A DNA stretch of 64,000 bases from the NCBI GenBank assembly GCA_047495785.1, contig JBLDXI010000024.1:3224001-3288000 (forward strand), written 5' to 3'. The notes beneath the pieces were generated by a model that was not told where the DNA came from, searched no databases, and saw nothing but the letters and a program-made list of their open reading frames with translations. The first letter of the stretch is position 1. Every line of letters starts with the position of its first letter. The translations under genes were made by a program, and so were the position numbers. This document shows positions 22,112 to 32,490 of the stretch, piece by piece. The DNA comes from Lepidodermella squamata (lineage: Eukaryota > Gastrotricha).

Positions 22112-23087
22112 ACCAACGATAGATACTAACTTTTGTATCATCAACCAGCTAATAATAATTAGTTAATTGTTTTCCGTATTTATAACTTCATTTTCCGTCG
22201 TAACAATTCGTTGTCCAGTTGGAACAAGAAAATTGCAATAAAATTTTTGGTTTTGAGCCGAATTTTTTGTTGTCTTTTCCTTAAGTGCGTTAATTCACAA
22301 ACACAAGGTTTAGATCTGCTAATTGCAACCTAATTAGGCAGCCGGTTTTTTCATTATCCTCTCACGAATATAATGTGTGTTGATAGGCGGCCGGCCGCTC
22401 GCGCGCGCTACTTGCTACTTGCGTAATTACTATTATGTAAAGAGCTCTTTTGAAATACCCGTGGACGGTCTACACTAATATGCTGGGGTATAGAATAGAT
22501 TGAAGAGCATGCTTTCGACTCGGCCGTGTGTTCACAACAAGGCCGACCGGCGCGAAAAATTTATCATAGCTTGCATCTTAACTATTTTCATTGAGTATAG
22601 AATAATCGCGAAAATAATACCTGTGATAATTACTGGAAGTGAGAAGATGAGTGCAGGAGTGCAGTGGCCGATACATCATACCACTAAAAGTCCGATCTTC
22701 ACGACCAAACTCACAAACCTCGTTAATTGTTAATTGAAATAAAATCAACTTGTTCGATTCTGAAATTTTCAAGCTCGGTACTTAACGATTTGCCTTTGGC
22801 CTCTGAGGTAAATGTATGTATGCTTGGAATTTTCAGCTTTCAAGTACCTACCTAATACGATCATCAGTTCCACAATTTCTTAACTGACCATGATGTACAT
22901 CAATTGGGAGTTGCGATATTGTCCTATTGAAATTGGAAAGTTTGAGAGCTCACATGAAACTTGGCATTGTTCAAGATACATCAATAATTATACTTTATTT
23001 GACTTTTTATGCAACACATTCGCAACATAATCATGGTGCAAGCTGCTTCGTTGTATTGTTTACCTCCTTGCCAATGGGAGAAGCAAG
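22112..23087. other. Intergenic region, no gene seen
   Basis: The region holds the polyadenylation signal of CPP copy 2 (near 22240) and, on the minus strand, AATAAA near 22995 for the GH3 gene. No other feature could be supported. Confidence 0.4.
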
Positions 23088-25544
23088 TTAACGGCGGAAA
23101 ATCATTGAGAATAAAGCAATGAAGATTACGGCGAGTTTACCAAAGCCACCAATAACGGCCGAGGACGATATTACTCTGGTAGTTAGCGTGGGCGTTGGCC
23201 CAGGTGTAGGTGCTGGCGTAGGCGCGGCTGTTGTTGTAGGCTCCGCTTGGAGAGTGAAACTTCCTTTTTCCGTACCAATTTCAATATTGAAGAGCCCTGG
23301 CTCAGCAATTCGCTTATTATTTCTGCCGATGAATGACAGGTGTTGCCAGCGTTCGAGAATGAATCTGACGGTGGTGGATGCCCCAGGCGCCAAATCGACC
23401 TTCGTAAATCCTTTCACTTGGCGAATCGGGCGAGTCACACTAGCTACAGCGTCGGTCACGTATAGGATAACAGTCTCTTTGCCAGCCAGTTTTCCGGTAT
23501 TTTGGACAGTAACACTAACCTCGAAAGAGTCCTCGCTCAGTGGCAAAGTCTTAAGGTTCGTGTAGGCGAAAGTGGTGTAGCTCAAGCCGTGGCCAAATGG
23601 GTAAAGGCTGTAGTACTCATTCGGCCAGAAGTTTTCCAAGGCCTTGATGTCGTACGTGGTCATACCATTCGGGCTTGTTGGATATGTGATTGGAAGCCTT
23701 CCATTCGGGTTGTAGTCATTGAATAGGATATCAGCAATCGCTTCGCTTCCTCGAGTTCCAGGTAGAAGCCCGATGAGAACAGCCTTAGTATTTGGGTGAT
23801 TGGCGATGTCTGTAATTATGCGAGGACGTCCGCCCAGATAGACTACAATAACAGGCTTATTGAGGGCCAGCAAACGGTTGGCTAAAGTGAGCTGCTTCTC
23901 GTCGAGAAGAATTGATCCAATATTGCCGAAGCCTTCGGTGTAAGTATCCTCGCCAATTGCTAGAACAATAACGTCGTTATCCGCAGCAGCTGCAACAGCT
24001 TCATCGATCATGGAATCACTCTTGAAGTCAACACCTTGTTTGAAGGTCACGATATGACCGCCAGGGCTGGCTTTTTGATTGATTGCGTCGAATAGGGTCA
24101 GCTTTTTCCGGCCGAATTGAGTGTAGTATTCTTCTTGATCGCCCTGCCATGTGTAGGTCCAACCACCGCAAAGGACACGCAGGAAATTGCTAGTAGGTCC
24201 AGTTACTAGAACCTTATTGCTGCCGGTTTTCGGGAGTGGTAGGAAAGAGTCATTGTTTTTAGCCAGAACAATACTTTCGCGAGCTGCTTCAAGATTGACT
24301 TGTTCAAACTCTGCATTTCCAATGTTTTTCATTTGATCCTCATCGGCGTACAGATTTCTTTCGTCGAGAATTCCCAAAGCGTTTTTCACGTTGAGAATTC
24401 GAGTGACTGCGTCGTCAACTCGAGCCTTGAATGGGGCGTCGCCTTTGTTGACGATGCTGACGCAGTGGTCGTAGAAGCTGAAGTCATTTGGAACCATGCT
24501 CATGTCAACACCAGCCATGACTCCAATGCGAACGGCCTCTTCCGGGCTCTCGGCTATCTTATCGCGGGTGTAGAAGCGAATCTGGGAAGAATAAAAATAA
24601 TCGTGTAATAAGCTTCATTTGGTGTTTCAAAGTGGATAACTTACGATATCTTCCCAGTCGCTGACAGCGAAACCATCAAACTTGAGCTCGCCCTTGAGGA
24701 TATCATTGATGTAGTAGCTATTCGAGTGGCCAGGAATACCATTGACCGATCCTGAGTTGATCATCACAGTAGGCGATTTAGCTTTTACAGCCGTTTCAAA
24801 CGGAGGCAAGAAGGTTTCGCGCAACACATTTTCCGGGATGAGCGCATCAGTACGATCTCGGCCATTGAACGGCAAACTGTAGCCGACGAAATGCTTCATA
24901 CAAGTCGCAGTGTTGTTACGATCCAGATAATCTCCATTTCCTTGATGGCCATTGATATAAGCTTCGCCGAGAACTTGGCAAACTAGCGTGTCTTCGCCAA
25001 AGGTTTCGTAGAGACGAGGCCATAGGGGTTGCCGGCCTACATCAAGAACAGGGTTGAAGTTCCATGGGATTCCAACAGCTCGAGTTTCGTAGGAGGTGAT
25101 ATGGCCGATTTTCTTGACCATGTCAACATTGAAGGTTGCAGCTGCTGCGAGAGGTTGGGGGAACAAAGTTCCCTCCTGAATGTAGTTCGCCCCATGAATT
25201 GAATCAAGGCCATAGAGAATTGGAATCCCAAGCCTAGTTCCCTTAGCCAGATTCTGAATCGTCTTGATCACTTCCGCCCAAATTGCCTTCGACGCAGCAA
25301 AATTGCCAGGCGAATTGAGGATTGAACCGACGTGTTTATCGTTCAAAGCAGTTTTCAGCATATCGAGATTGATTGGGTTGTTCGGGTCGAATGGATGGTT
25401 GTCGAGGAGGTCGTAAGTTACTTGCGTCATTTGGCCGCATTTCTCCTCCCATGTCATTGCGTTCAAAAGTTTGGTAACATCGGCGGCCCAGGACGGATTG
25501 CAGGCCAAGGCAGAAATCAGGGAGAAAATGAGCAATAAGTTCAT
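23088..25544 (-). CDS. Glycoside hydrolase family 3 beta-glucosidase, probably GPI-anchored
   Basis: Two exons, 25544-24645 and 24581-23088, joined at GTAAGT/CCCAG, give 797 residues. A signal peptide (MNLLLIFSLISALACNPSWA) precedes a GH3 TIM-barrel domain with GLDSIHGANY, KHFVGY and the nucleophile motif SDWED (Asp at about 296, at the exon end). The C-terminal half has the alpha/beta sandwich and fibronectin-type domain with PFGHGLSYTTFAY. A Thr/Pro linker near residue 755 is followed by a hydrophobic tail and a short Arg end, as in GPI-anchored proteins. GH3 enzymes hydrolyse beta-glucosides and related beta-glycans. The sequence resembles protist and bacterial GH3 proteins as I remember them. 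The family is uncommon in animals, so lateral transfer followed by intron gain is possible. All catalytic regions are intact. Confidence 0.88.
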
Positions 25545-27138
25545 TTTTCTATATTAGTTCAACAAAGTAGGTAACTGAGCTTTTGAAATGATGGGTGGGA
25601 TAATTATATAGGATTATTAATAAGATAAGCTCGGTACTAACTGATAGCGAACTATCTTGCACTGAATATTCCTCCCAAACGGCTGCCACGCCTAATAAAA
25701 TATTCTTGCCAACACATAGTTACGGCTGATAAACCCCCAGTTAATCTAGTTTTTGAGACAATCGGATATAGCGACGAGAGGGAAAACATGAAGATTCCTA
25801 TCAAGACTTTGTACAAAACCGGCTCATAAACAAGTCTAAAGGTCAATTTTATGAAATTATGGCTGTTATGAGGCAAATCTCTGGCCAACCACTGTCTTGG
25901 GGGTGACATTTAGTACTATTTTCCTATCAATGTCCAGCAAGGTCAAATTATAGGAGGTCATTCGCCGTTTAATATGACACGCGGACATAATAAGCCAATA
26001 CAGAGTCGGGCCGAAATACTTCTAAAGACACAATTCCCAATATCCAATATCCATGACATAACGCAGTGTACGGGATCATTATTCCGATTATTCAAAGGAT
26101 TAATCTCCTATCAAAAGCGGAATTGGTGGATAGAAATATGCGCAAATAGAAGTTGTCGGACTCGTTTCAGAAAGAAAAACATGAAAAAACGAGCCATGGC
26201 CAATTTGGTTCCACTCTGATTTGGTCGGCCGGTGGTGACTGGCCAACCTCCAATCTCCTTTGCAGAGAAAAGTCGAATTTGGCCATAGAAAACTCTATAC
26301 AGATCAGAAACTAGCGATCTTCCTATATAGTAAATAAATTCACACTAAACGTCTAATTCTCACGCCATTTTTATTCACTCATCGCCCTATCCGCCCATTG
26401 TAATTTTTCCAATTTTTAATAGTTTTCGAAAATTCCCAAGGAAAATGTGTTTCATTTCCCAGAAATTTCAAACAAATTTTCCGGAATAATAGCGCTCTTC
26501 TATCGAATGAGTCCCGTCGCATGAAACGGTTTTTTTCTAAATTTTTTGAAATTTTCTTAAAGTGGGTCACTTTTACAAAAAATCGCCATTTTAAGAAGTC
26601 TTTCAGGGCGGTGAAAATTTTTATTTTACTCCGAAAAATTCCGAAAAAAATATTATGATCTTAATTGATTTTTGCTCTATCCAACGATATAACGTTTGAG
26701 CTAATCAGAATTTTTCTCTGAGGATATTAGTTTTCTCTGAGGATCGAATTATGGGAGCATATGGGGTTAATTCAGGGCTTCTAAGCAATCAATATTCTTA
26801 TCAGGATGCGACTCTTGGCAGTTTTCTCCATTTTTCATCATTTTTCAGAGTTGTCAAAACTGCCCTAAATTCCGAAATTCTCCGTCCAATGTCCAGTAAT
26901 CTGCGTTTTAACCAATCTAATTTCTTCAAATTATTATTCATTGTTCATTCTTCTTGGAAGTATTACTCGAACTGGCGACCATGGGCTGGCTTCCAGACCC
27001 ACGCAAAAAGGGCCCCTGATTCGAATGCTTTACAAATGCTGTGTTTTACTTTAGTCATTAAATCTCTTTGCAAGCCCAGCGCAAGAGAATCAGCTCAGGA
27101 AGTGTGGAACATGAAATAGAATTTGCGGCTCGATGTCG
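25545..27138. other. Intergenic region, no gene seen
   Basis: About 1.6 kb of AT-rich DNA holding the promoter side of the GH3 gene. Short open frames lack motifs and splice support. A tRNA-like stretch near 26960-27030 was considered and rejected. Confidence 0.4.
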
Positions 27139-28416
27139 TTATTGAAAAGAAAGATAATTAGCAAGGATATCAGGCAATTGTAAGCTGTCTATAGCAGCCA
27201 TTCTCTTTTTCCGTCCCACGGGTAATTTGCTCAATATGACGGATCTAGCAAGGCTTTGGAGTTTGAATCGACTCACCCAATCGCGTTTAAAAGTACGACT
27301 GCTCTTGTTATCAACTCTGACATGAGCTTCTAAGAGAGCGCATAAAAAATCCTCACGATCCTCCAGAATATCGGATGAATATGGATCCATCTTTCCTGAT
27401 AGTCTGTATAGCCGACTGTTCTCCACTGAGGGTAGTCTCATGCCGGACTGAAGAAGAGGGACAGCCATAGTACGCCACGCCCAATCCCCCTTACAGCCAT
27501 TCGAATGCCTATTGAAGTAGCTGTTGAGTGGGGCGAAGAGTGCGATTTCAAAAAATTCAAGCCCAGCTTTGCTTGTTAAATCATAAGATAAAGCTTCCAT
27601 TAGTGACACAATCAAATCATCGTTGCATTCACTGAGAAAATCGATTAGGTGGCCGTTCCGGTATAGTAAGTAACTGGTTGTTTTGCTGTCTTCAAGCTTC
27701 GCTGGGTCAACTTTGTCAAGAATCATTTTAACAATCGTGTTTTTGCGTTGACGAACTTCAGGATCTCTGTCGTACCTTGTTATGGCCTGGCCGAGGGGCG
27801 AAATGAAGGGCATATATGACCACAGCGGGTACTCGGCCGAGGCTCCGAAAGATAGTAAAATCTCAACTCCAGATGGGAATCGCAACGCAATAGCTATTGC
27901 CAGTAGATAAGAAAGCAGGCAGCTTGGCACGGCTGAATGTTTCAATAGAAGGTTTTTCAATGATGATTCATTGCGAAGTTGAACGCTCAGAGTCATCAGA
28001 ATCACCGAAGAGTAGTCAACTTCACAGCTCGAGACAGGAAGCATACCTTGGAGCAACACCAGCTGTTCGCCTTTCCACTCTCCGTTTAACGGATGCACAT
28101 ACACATTCTGTGGTCCGAGCGGGTAAAAAAGCGGAGGAATCAGCAATTTGTCGAACCCGCTGAAAGCTTGCTTTGTGGGAAGATCAAGCATGGATATCCT
28201 AAGGTCTTCGCTCTTAGCATGAAGTAGGTTCAAAGTCTCATCTATGGCATTGCGTAGAGCATTTGAATTTTCCGGTTGGTGAAAAGGGCATTGGGATCCG
28301 TTGCATATCAGGTCTTCGGTGAAATCGTTTGCTGCTTTATTCACTGCATCTTCCAACCTTCTTACTTCATACCAATAATAAAAGTCATGAGCACCACTGA
28401 AAAGTTCGGTAGTCAT
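27139..28416 (-). CDS. Ankyrin-type protein with C-terminal SOCS box
   Basis: A single uninterrupted frame of 425 residues starting at an ATG. The centre (about 150-330) is alpha-helical with weak ankyrin-like units (LLKHSAVPSCLLSYLLAIA and VEILLSFGASAEY). The last 40 residues fit a SOCS box: LQSLARSVILSKLP as the BC-box helix, then LQLPDILANYLSF as the usual LPLP..L..YL ending. SOCS boxes recruit Elongin B/C and a cullin, so the protein is probably the substrate receptor of an E3 ubiquitin ligase, like vertebrate ASB proteins. The usual BC-box cysteine is alanine here. The gene is intronless, unlike most neighbours, which may indicate retrocopy origin. The SOCS call is moderately firm; the ankyrin call is weaker. 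Confidence 0.65.
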   Translation of the reverse strand: MTTELFSGAHDFYYWYEVRRLEDAVNKAANDFTEDLICNGSQCPFHQPENSNALRNAIDETLNLLHAKSEDLRISMLDLPTKQAFSGFDKLLIPPLFYPLGPQNVYVHPLNGEWKGEQLVLLQGMLPVSSCEVDYSSVILMTLSVQLRNESSLKNLLLKHSAVPSCLLSYLLAIAIALRFPSGVEILLSFGASAEYPLWSYMPFISPLGQAITRYDRDPEVRQRKNTIVKMILDKVDPAKLEDSKTTSYLLYRNGHLIDFLSECNDDLIVSLMEALSYDLTSKAGLEFFEIALFAPLNSYFNRHSNGCKGDWAWRTMAVPLLQSGMRLPSVENSRLYRLSGKMDPYSSDILEDREDFLCALLEAHVRVDNKSSRTFKRDWVSRFKLQSLARSVILSKLPVGRKKRMAAIDSLQLPDILANYLSFQ

Positions 28417-28525
28417 CTTTTAAGACGAGTTTCTTACGGAACTAAATTGTAGTATTTCGTGATATAAGCGAAACTTGCGATAAGATAACGGCGTCCGAAA
28501 ACAGGATTCAATAGCCAACTTAAAA

Positions 28526-29590
28526 GCGTTGGCGGTCCGATTTTTTAACTTTCTAATCACCGTCAAACATTATTGATAAAGCGATAATGGAACTAGATAA
28601 TTTATTGGACTCAGCAATCAGCCGTCGATGGACAACAAATGATTTTCTTCTTAAGGCTGTTTTCATACGGTAAATATTTAGCCGGTGAAGCCGGTTCAAC
28701 GCCAAGATGAGAGGTGAGCCGTGTAAAGTGCTGATGGAAGTCCTTGTACAGCGTGCTCGCCACGCTTGATGTGAAGTCACAATGTAGCGGGCAATGGAGG
28801 GGCAGACCCCACCGTTCATTAACGCAAGTTCGAGTGGTGTTACTGAGAAAGTCGAGAAGCTTATAAAACATAGCCATTCGCTGCTCCGAAGCCTGTTGTC
28901 TGGACATGTAATGATACAATGCCATCTCGTAGCGGGAACGAACTACTTGCAACTGTTTACGATCACTCACATTGGCAACCTCTGAAAAACCAAAGTTTCA
29001 CATCAACTGCTTCATAAAATTGTTGTCGATCTTTCTCAACATTGAAAAATATGAAAGTGCCATTCAATATGGTTTCAGCGACTTACCTGGGTTCAAGAAG
29101 ACTACTGCACACATGAGGGCGAATTCTTGAAGGTTGCTAATCAAGCTGGTCACTCGATTGCCCGCAGCACAAAGATAATTTTCCAGCAAATAATGCTTCG
29201 CCGTTCGCTGGCCAACCAAATGCCAAGCGAAGTTGCGGTCAAGGGACATGTTATTCGGCAATTGATGCTCAACATCAAACTGCAGCGACATCTGCGCAAT
29301 TAAAACAGGGAAGAAGGCATTAGCGAAAAGCACAACGCGATCTTGCATGTTGATCATACTGGTACCAGGTAATTGGTTCATGAACTGGCTTATCGCTGTA
29401 ATGTAAACATTAAACGATTCACATCTCTGGTAAACCAAATCCCTCTCAGCAGAGGCTTTATCGGGTAGGTTGGTGGGTACGACGATTTTGAAGTCGGAAA
29501 TCGGAGCCAATCTAACAGCAGCCTCGGAAACTCGATCCAAAAGCCAATGCATGCTTTGGGGTGGCTGATCACATCATCAAGACACATACA
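28526..29590. repeat. Segmental duplication, copy 1 of the nuclear-receptor 3' half
   Basis: This segment matches 35291-36380 in the same orientation at very high identity across coding, intron and 3' flank. Both start at GCGTTGGCGGTCCGATTTTTT. The retrotransposon region and palindromes lie between the copies. Confidence 0.85.
28611..29552 (-). CDS. Nuclear-receptor ligand-binding-domain protein lacking a DNA-binding domain
   Basis: Two exons, 29552-29087 and 28981-28611, give 278 residues in one frame with GTAAGT and TTTTTCAG sites. The protein begins MHWLLDRVSEAA and is nearly identical to the ligand-binding domain of the two-DBD receptor at 35376-37343, including the same terminal exon length (371 bases). 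No zinc finger is present. The upstream sequence is the same gene with about 75 bases deleted, and the deletion brings an ATG, previously out of frame, into the ligand-binding-domain frame. It could act like SHP or DAX1, LBD-only receptors that dimerise with and repress others, or be a pseudogene with a fortuitously open frame. Promoter evidence is lacking. Confidence 0.55.
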
Positions 29591-29869
29591 TAAACGTATT
29601 GTTGAACACAAGAGTGACGTCGTAATTTGTAATCACATCATTGAGCTTGAGATAAATAGTAGCAAATTTCTGGGCGCGCGCTGATTGGTCAATCGATCGC
29701 TGCTATGACTCCCGAATGCGTGCGATGGTCGTGCGATCCTTTCAATTTTGTGCAACAAGTGTTTTTTGCCGCAGCAGATTGCTGCGATTATTAAGGGGTT
29801 TACGCTCGTGGTCAATGGACACCGTGCAGAGGGTGTGGCAAGGTCATTTTTTACCATATAAAATTTCCC

Positions 29870-30077
29870 TCAAAAATATAGCTCAAGTAGCTTAGCCAAT
29901 TCGATATTTGTATGGTATGACATGAGACATGAGTAAAAAGTTTATATCTGCACGGAGCCGGAGGCGAGTTAAGATGAGTAAATCGATTACGGCCAGTTCA
30001 GATATAAAAGATTTACGAATGTTATACCGTAAAATATCGAATTGTCAAAGCTACGCGACCTATATTTCTGAGGACAA
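29870..30077. repeat. Palindromic element, family P1 copy B
   Basis: The left end (CCTCAAAAATATAGCTCAAG ... TTCGATATTTGTATGGTAT) is the reverse complement of the right end (ATACCGTAAAATATCGAATTG ... TATATTTCTGAGG). The centre has CACGGAGCCGGAGGCGAG as in the other copies. Confidence 0.65.
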
Positions 30078-30240
30078 TTATATATTTGTATGATATAACA
30101 TGAGATATAGATCGAGTAAAACGAATGAAACGAGTGAAATCGAGGCGGAACGAGCCGGCAGGCGAGTGGAGACGAGATTTCACGAGGTGAATGAGTTTTA
30201 CGAGATCTATACGAGTGCTTCACGAAAATATAGGTTTCTA
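30068..30240. repeat. Palindromic element, family P1 copy C
   Basis: Adjacent to copy B and sharing its end. Arms carry GTATGATATAACATGAGATATAG and CTATACGAGTGCTTCACGAAAATAT around a GAACGAGCCGGCAGGCGAG core. More diverged than copies A and E. Confidence 0.55.
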
Positions 30241-30628
30241 CGAACTCAAGCAATTGATGAAATAGTGCGAATTTGAAACCATCATCCCTTTCTGAACCGA
30301 ATGTTCATCATAAAGGAGGAGAGATCTTAGTTTCGCGGCATCAAGTTTTTCTATTGAATCCCCAAGGGGTAAATCAAAATCAATCAAATAAAAATGTTTC
30401 TCCACATAAATCAATCATTTCAAATTTAAATAAGCGACAATAGGGTCTAAATCAAATCAAATCCAAAGCACTGAATGTACTGATATACAAAAGAATCACT
30501 TTGACCTGACATGAAAAAAATAAGAGTTGTGCTTATTATTAATAAGAGAAAAATAAGAAATCTTTATATACGTTGAAACAAGGAATATTTAATGTTCACA
30601 GGGAGAATGGTTTCATAACCAGTCGCTT

Positions 30629-31087
30629 TTACCTGGGATCTGCATGTTTTGCTGTGAATTCTTCAGCCTTTCTTAAAAATGTTGCTCGGTCCCGGTGAAA
30701 TTCTTCCATAACGTCGGGTCGCAGGCCCCCACACTCGTGATCGTACAGAAAAGATTCAACAAGGTATTTCAGGATGTCTACGACTTTTTTAGCCGGGTGC
30801 CACTTTTCACTGTGCAGCATTGAAGCTTCACAAAAACACGTGCGGCCATCTTCGTAAATGTGAGGGTGATAAATTTTGTTCAGAAACGTGATTACTGGCG
30901 GCTTGAATGGATATGCGTCCGGAAATTCAAACAAAACCTTGAATGAACCTTTGTTGTAAGGTGGATGCTCTGGGCATAGTAAACAAATCCACTGCTTTTC
31001 AGTCAGCTGCTGTAAAAATCTAAATGAAGGATTAGAACTCTGCTCCAAATCCGCCATTTCCCTCGCAATTCGTCTGTTTGCGGCCAT
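30629..31087 (-). CDS. UBE2L3 (UbcH7)-like ubiquitin-conjugating enzyme with altered HPN motif
   Basis: A single exon of 152 residues, the usual E2 length, starting MAANRRIAREMADL like UBE2L3. The core motifs PPYNKGSFK, FEFPDAYPFKPP and KIYHPHIYEDGRTCFC align along the UBC fold. The active-site cysteine should be Cys84 (GRTC). The catalytic HPN motif reads HPH at 74-76, so the oxyanion-stabilising Asn is missing. The UBE2L3 Phe that contacts HECT and RBR ligases is kept (YPFKPP). UbcH7 works with HECT/RBR enzymes by trans-thiolation and does not need lysine reactivity. The gene is intronless, suggesting an old retrocopy, but the frame is complete. Activity may be altered; this is inference. 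Confidence 0.82.
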   Translation of the reverse strand: MAANRRIAREMADLEQSSNPSFRFLQQLTEKQWICLLCPEHPPYNKGSFKVLFEFPDAYPFKPPVITFLNKIYHPHIYEDGRTCFCEASMLHSEKWHPAKKVVDILKYLVESFLYDHECGGLRPDVMEEFHRDRATFLRKAEEFTAKHADPR

Positions 31088-31212
31088 AATGCTTCGAAAT
31101 TAGTTGATTCGAATCTTCAACCTTTGTGTAAACCTCGTATGAGCTAGAGAATGTTTAGCGAAAATAGTGATAAGGTAGAACAGCGCCACGTCATTGTTTC
31201 TGCCATATATAA

Positions 31213-31349
31213 GGGGCTGTTCACAAACTATTCGCAATAATATATGAAAAGTACTACACTAATAATAATAAATGTACTGCGCAAGTACTCGCATTATTAT
31301 TAGTGTAGTACTTTTTATATATTATATCGAATAGTTTGTGAATAGACCC
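31213..31349. repeat. Palindromic MITE-like element P2
   Basis: Arms starting GGGGCTGTTCACAAACTATT and ending in its near reverse complement AATAGTTTGTGAATAGACCC extend almost to the centre, through AAAGTACTACACTAATAATAAT on one side and its complement on the other. The whole 137 bases could fold into one hairpin. Confidence 0.8.
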
Positions 31350-31436
31350 TAAACAACTGATAACAAACGTTCCTGTGGATGGGCGTATCCTCTATAAATT
31401 CCTTTGGAATGAAGTCAAGAGTTTAGTAGTGAATTT

Positions 31437-32345
31437 AATATTTGTATGATACAGTACGAGTGTTTCATTTATATCTGAGATTCGTAGCACGAGATGCGGG
31501 CATGCTGGCGAGGCGGAGCCGAGTCGGCATCCCGAACGAAAATTTGCTGACTTTTCTAGATGTTTTTAGGTATTTACCCTTCGATGTTTTCCTGACGTTT
31601 ATTTGGAATTGTCAGTAAACGTCTGGAGAACCTCTAGCCAAGTTAATACCTAGAAATGTCAGAGTAATGTCGGGGGTATAATTTAAACTTTAATTAAAAA
31701 AGTGTTGCTGATGACGATTGAACCTGTGACCATGAAGACACAGTCCCAACACCTCACCCACTACGCCACCGCAGCTATCACATGATTATTATTCTTCAAA
31801 TTAGTCTATAAATAAGTTGCACTTTAAACTTGGTGATTTTTGCCAAGTCCCATGTCCTGGATACAAGGCTTGACATGTTTTAGAGGTTTCCAGATAATCA
31901 TTCCCAGCAATTATTTTGACCTTACTAGGCTTTCGGGTGTTCGACTTTTTATGGATATTTCTAGGTCTTCATTTTACTAGAAAGCTGTCACAGAAGTTTT
32001 TCGAGAGCTAATTGGCAGAAAGGTCGCAGAAAAAGGCATCGCAAAAAATGGGGCCTGTAAAAGTCGCTAAAACTTCGATCCATTAACAATAAGGGCTAGC
32101 AGTTATTCCGACCCGTTAAGACTGTTGAGCTTTATTAGCTAAAAACGTCATAGCAACCTCAAGCTAACGTATTTTTGGAACGACTTGGTCTATAAACATC
32201 GTTAAAACATCCATACGGTCAGTAAATATCTAAAACCAGTCAGGCCATTTTCGTTCGGGATGACCAAATCGAGTGCGGAGAATCCAGATATGGATGAATT
32301 ACGAGTGCTATATCGTAAAATATAGAATTGTCCTCAAAAATATAG
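31437..32345. repeat. Interrupted palindromic element, family P1 copy D
   Basis: The left part (about 31437-31556) ends ATCCCGAACGAAAATTT and the right part (about 32247-32345) begins CATTTTCGTTCGGGAT, its reverse complement. The outer ends are GTATGATACAGTACGAGTG and the matching CGAGTGCTATATCG. About 700 bases between the arms, including a tRNA-like sequence, look like an insertion or a longer internal domain. Confidence 0.55.
31715..31792 (-). ncRNA. tRNA-like sequence, probable SINE head or tRNA pseudogene
   Basis: On the minus strand an A-box-like TGGCGTAGTGG is followed about 35 bases later by a B-box-like GGTTCAATC, the two internal RNA polymerase III promoter parts. The acceptor stem pairs only partly (GCTG with CAGC), and the anticodon arm is not clean. 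It is therefore more likely a tRNA-derived SINE head or a decayed tRNA than an active tRNA. Confidence 0.4.
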
Positions 32346-32490
32346 GTCGAGTAGCTTTGACAATTCGATATTTTACGGTATAACATGAGTAAAGAGTTCA
32401 TATCTGAACGGAGCCGACCGAGATTTACGAATCGAAACGAGCCGGAGGCGAGTTGACATGAGTAAATCGAGTGCGGCGAGTTCAGATATA
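32318..32490. repeat. Palindromic element, family P1 copy E
   Basis: The arms contain ATATCTGAACGGAGCCGACCGAGATTTACGA-like sequence and GTGCGGCGAGTTCAGATATAAACG. It closely resembles copy A and ends exactly where the retrotransposon 3' region begins, so one inserted into or next to the other. Confidence 0.6.

Larger units (their letters stand above)
29591..30628. other. Intergenic DNA with two palindromic elements
   Basis: No gene was seen. The stretch carries P1-family palindromes at about 29870-30077 and 30068-30240 and short CAAAT-rich repeats near 30370-30470. Confidence 0.45.
31088..32486. other. Repeat-rich intergenic region
   Basis: Apart from the palindromes and the tRNA-like sequence listed separately, no coding exon was seen between the E2 gene and the 3' end of the retrotransposon. 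Confidence 0.45.

Noticed and set aside
26950-27040. tRNA-like stretch on the minus strand with GGTCGCCAGTTCGAG
   Set aside because: A B-box-like motif is present, but no matching A box, acceptor stem or anticodon arm could be found.
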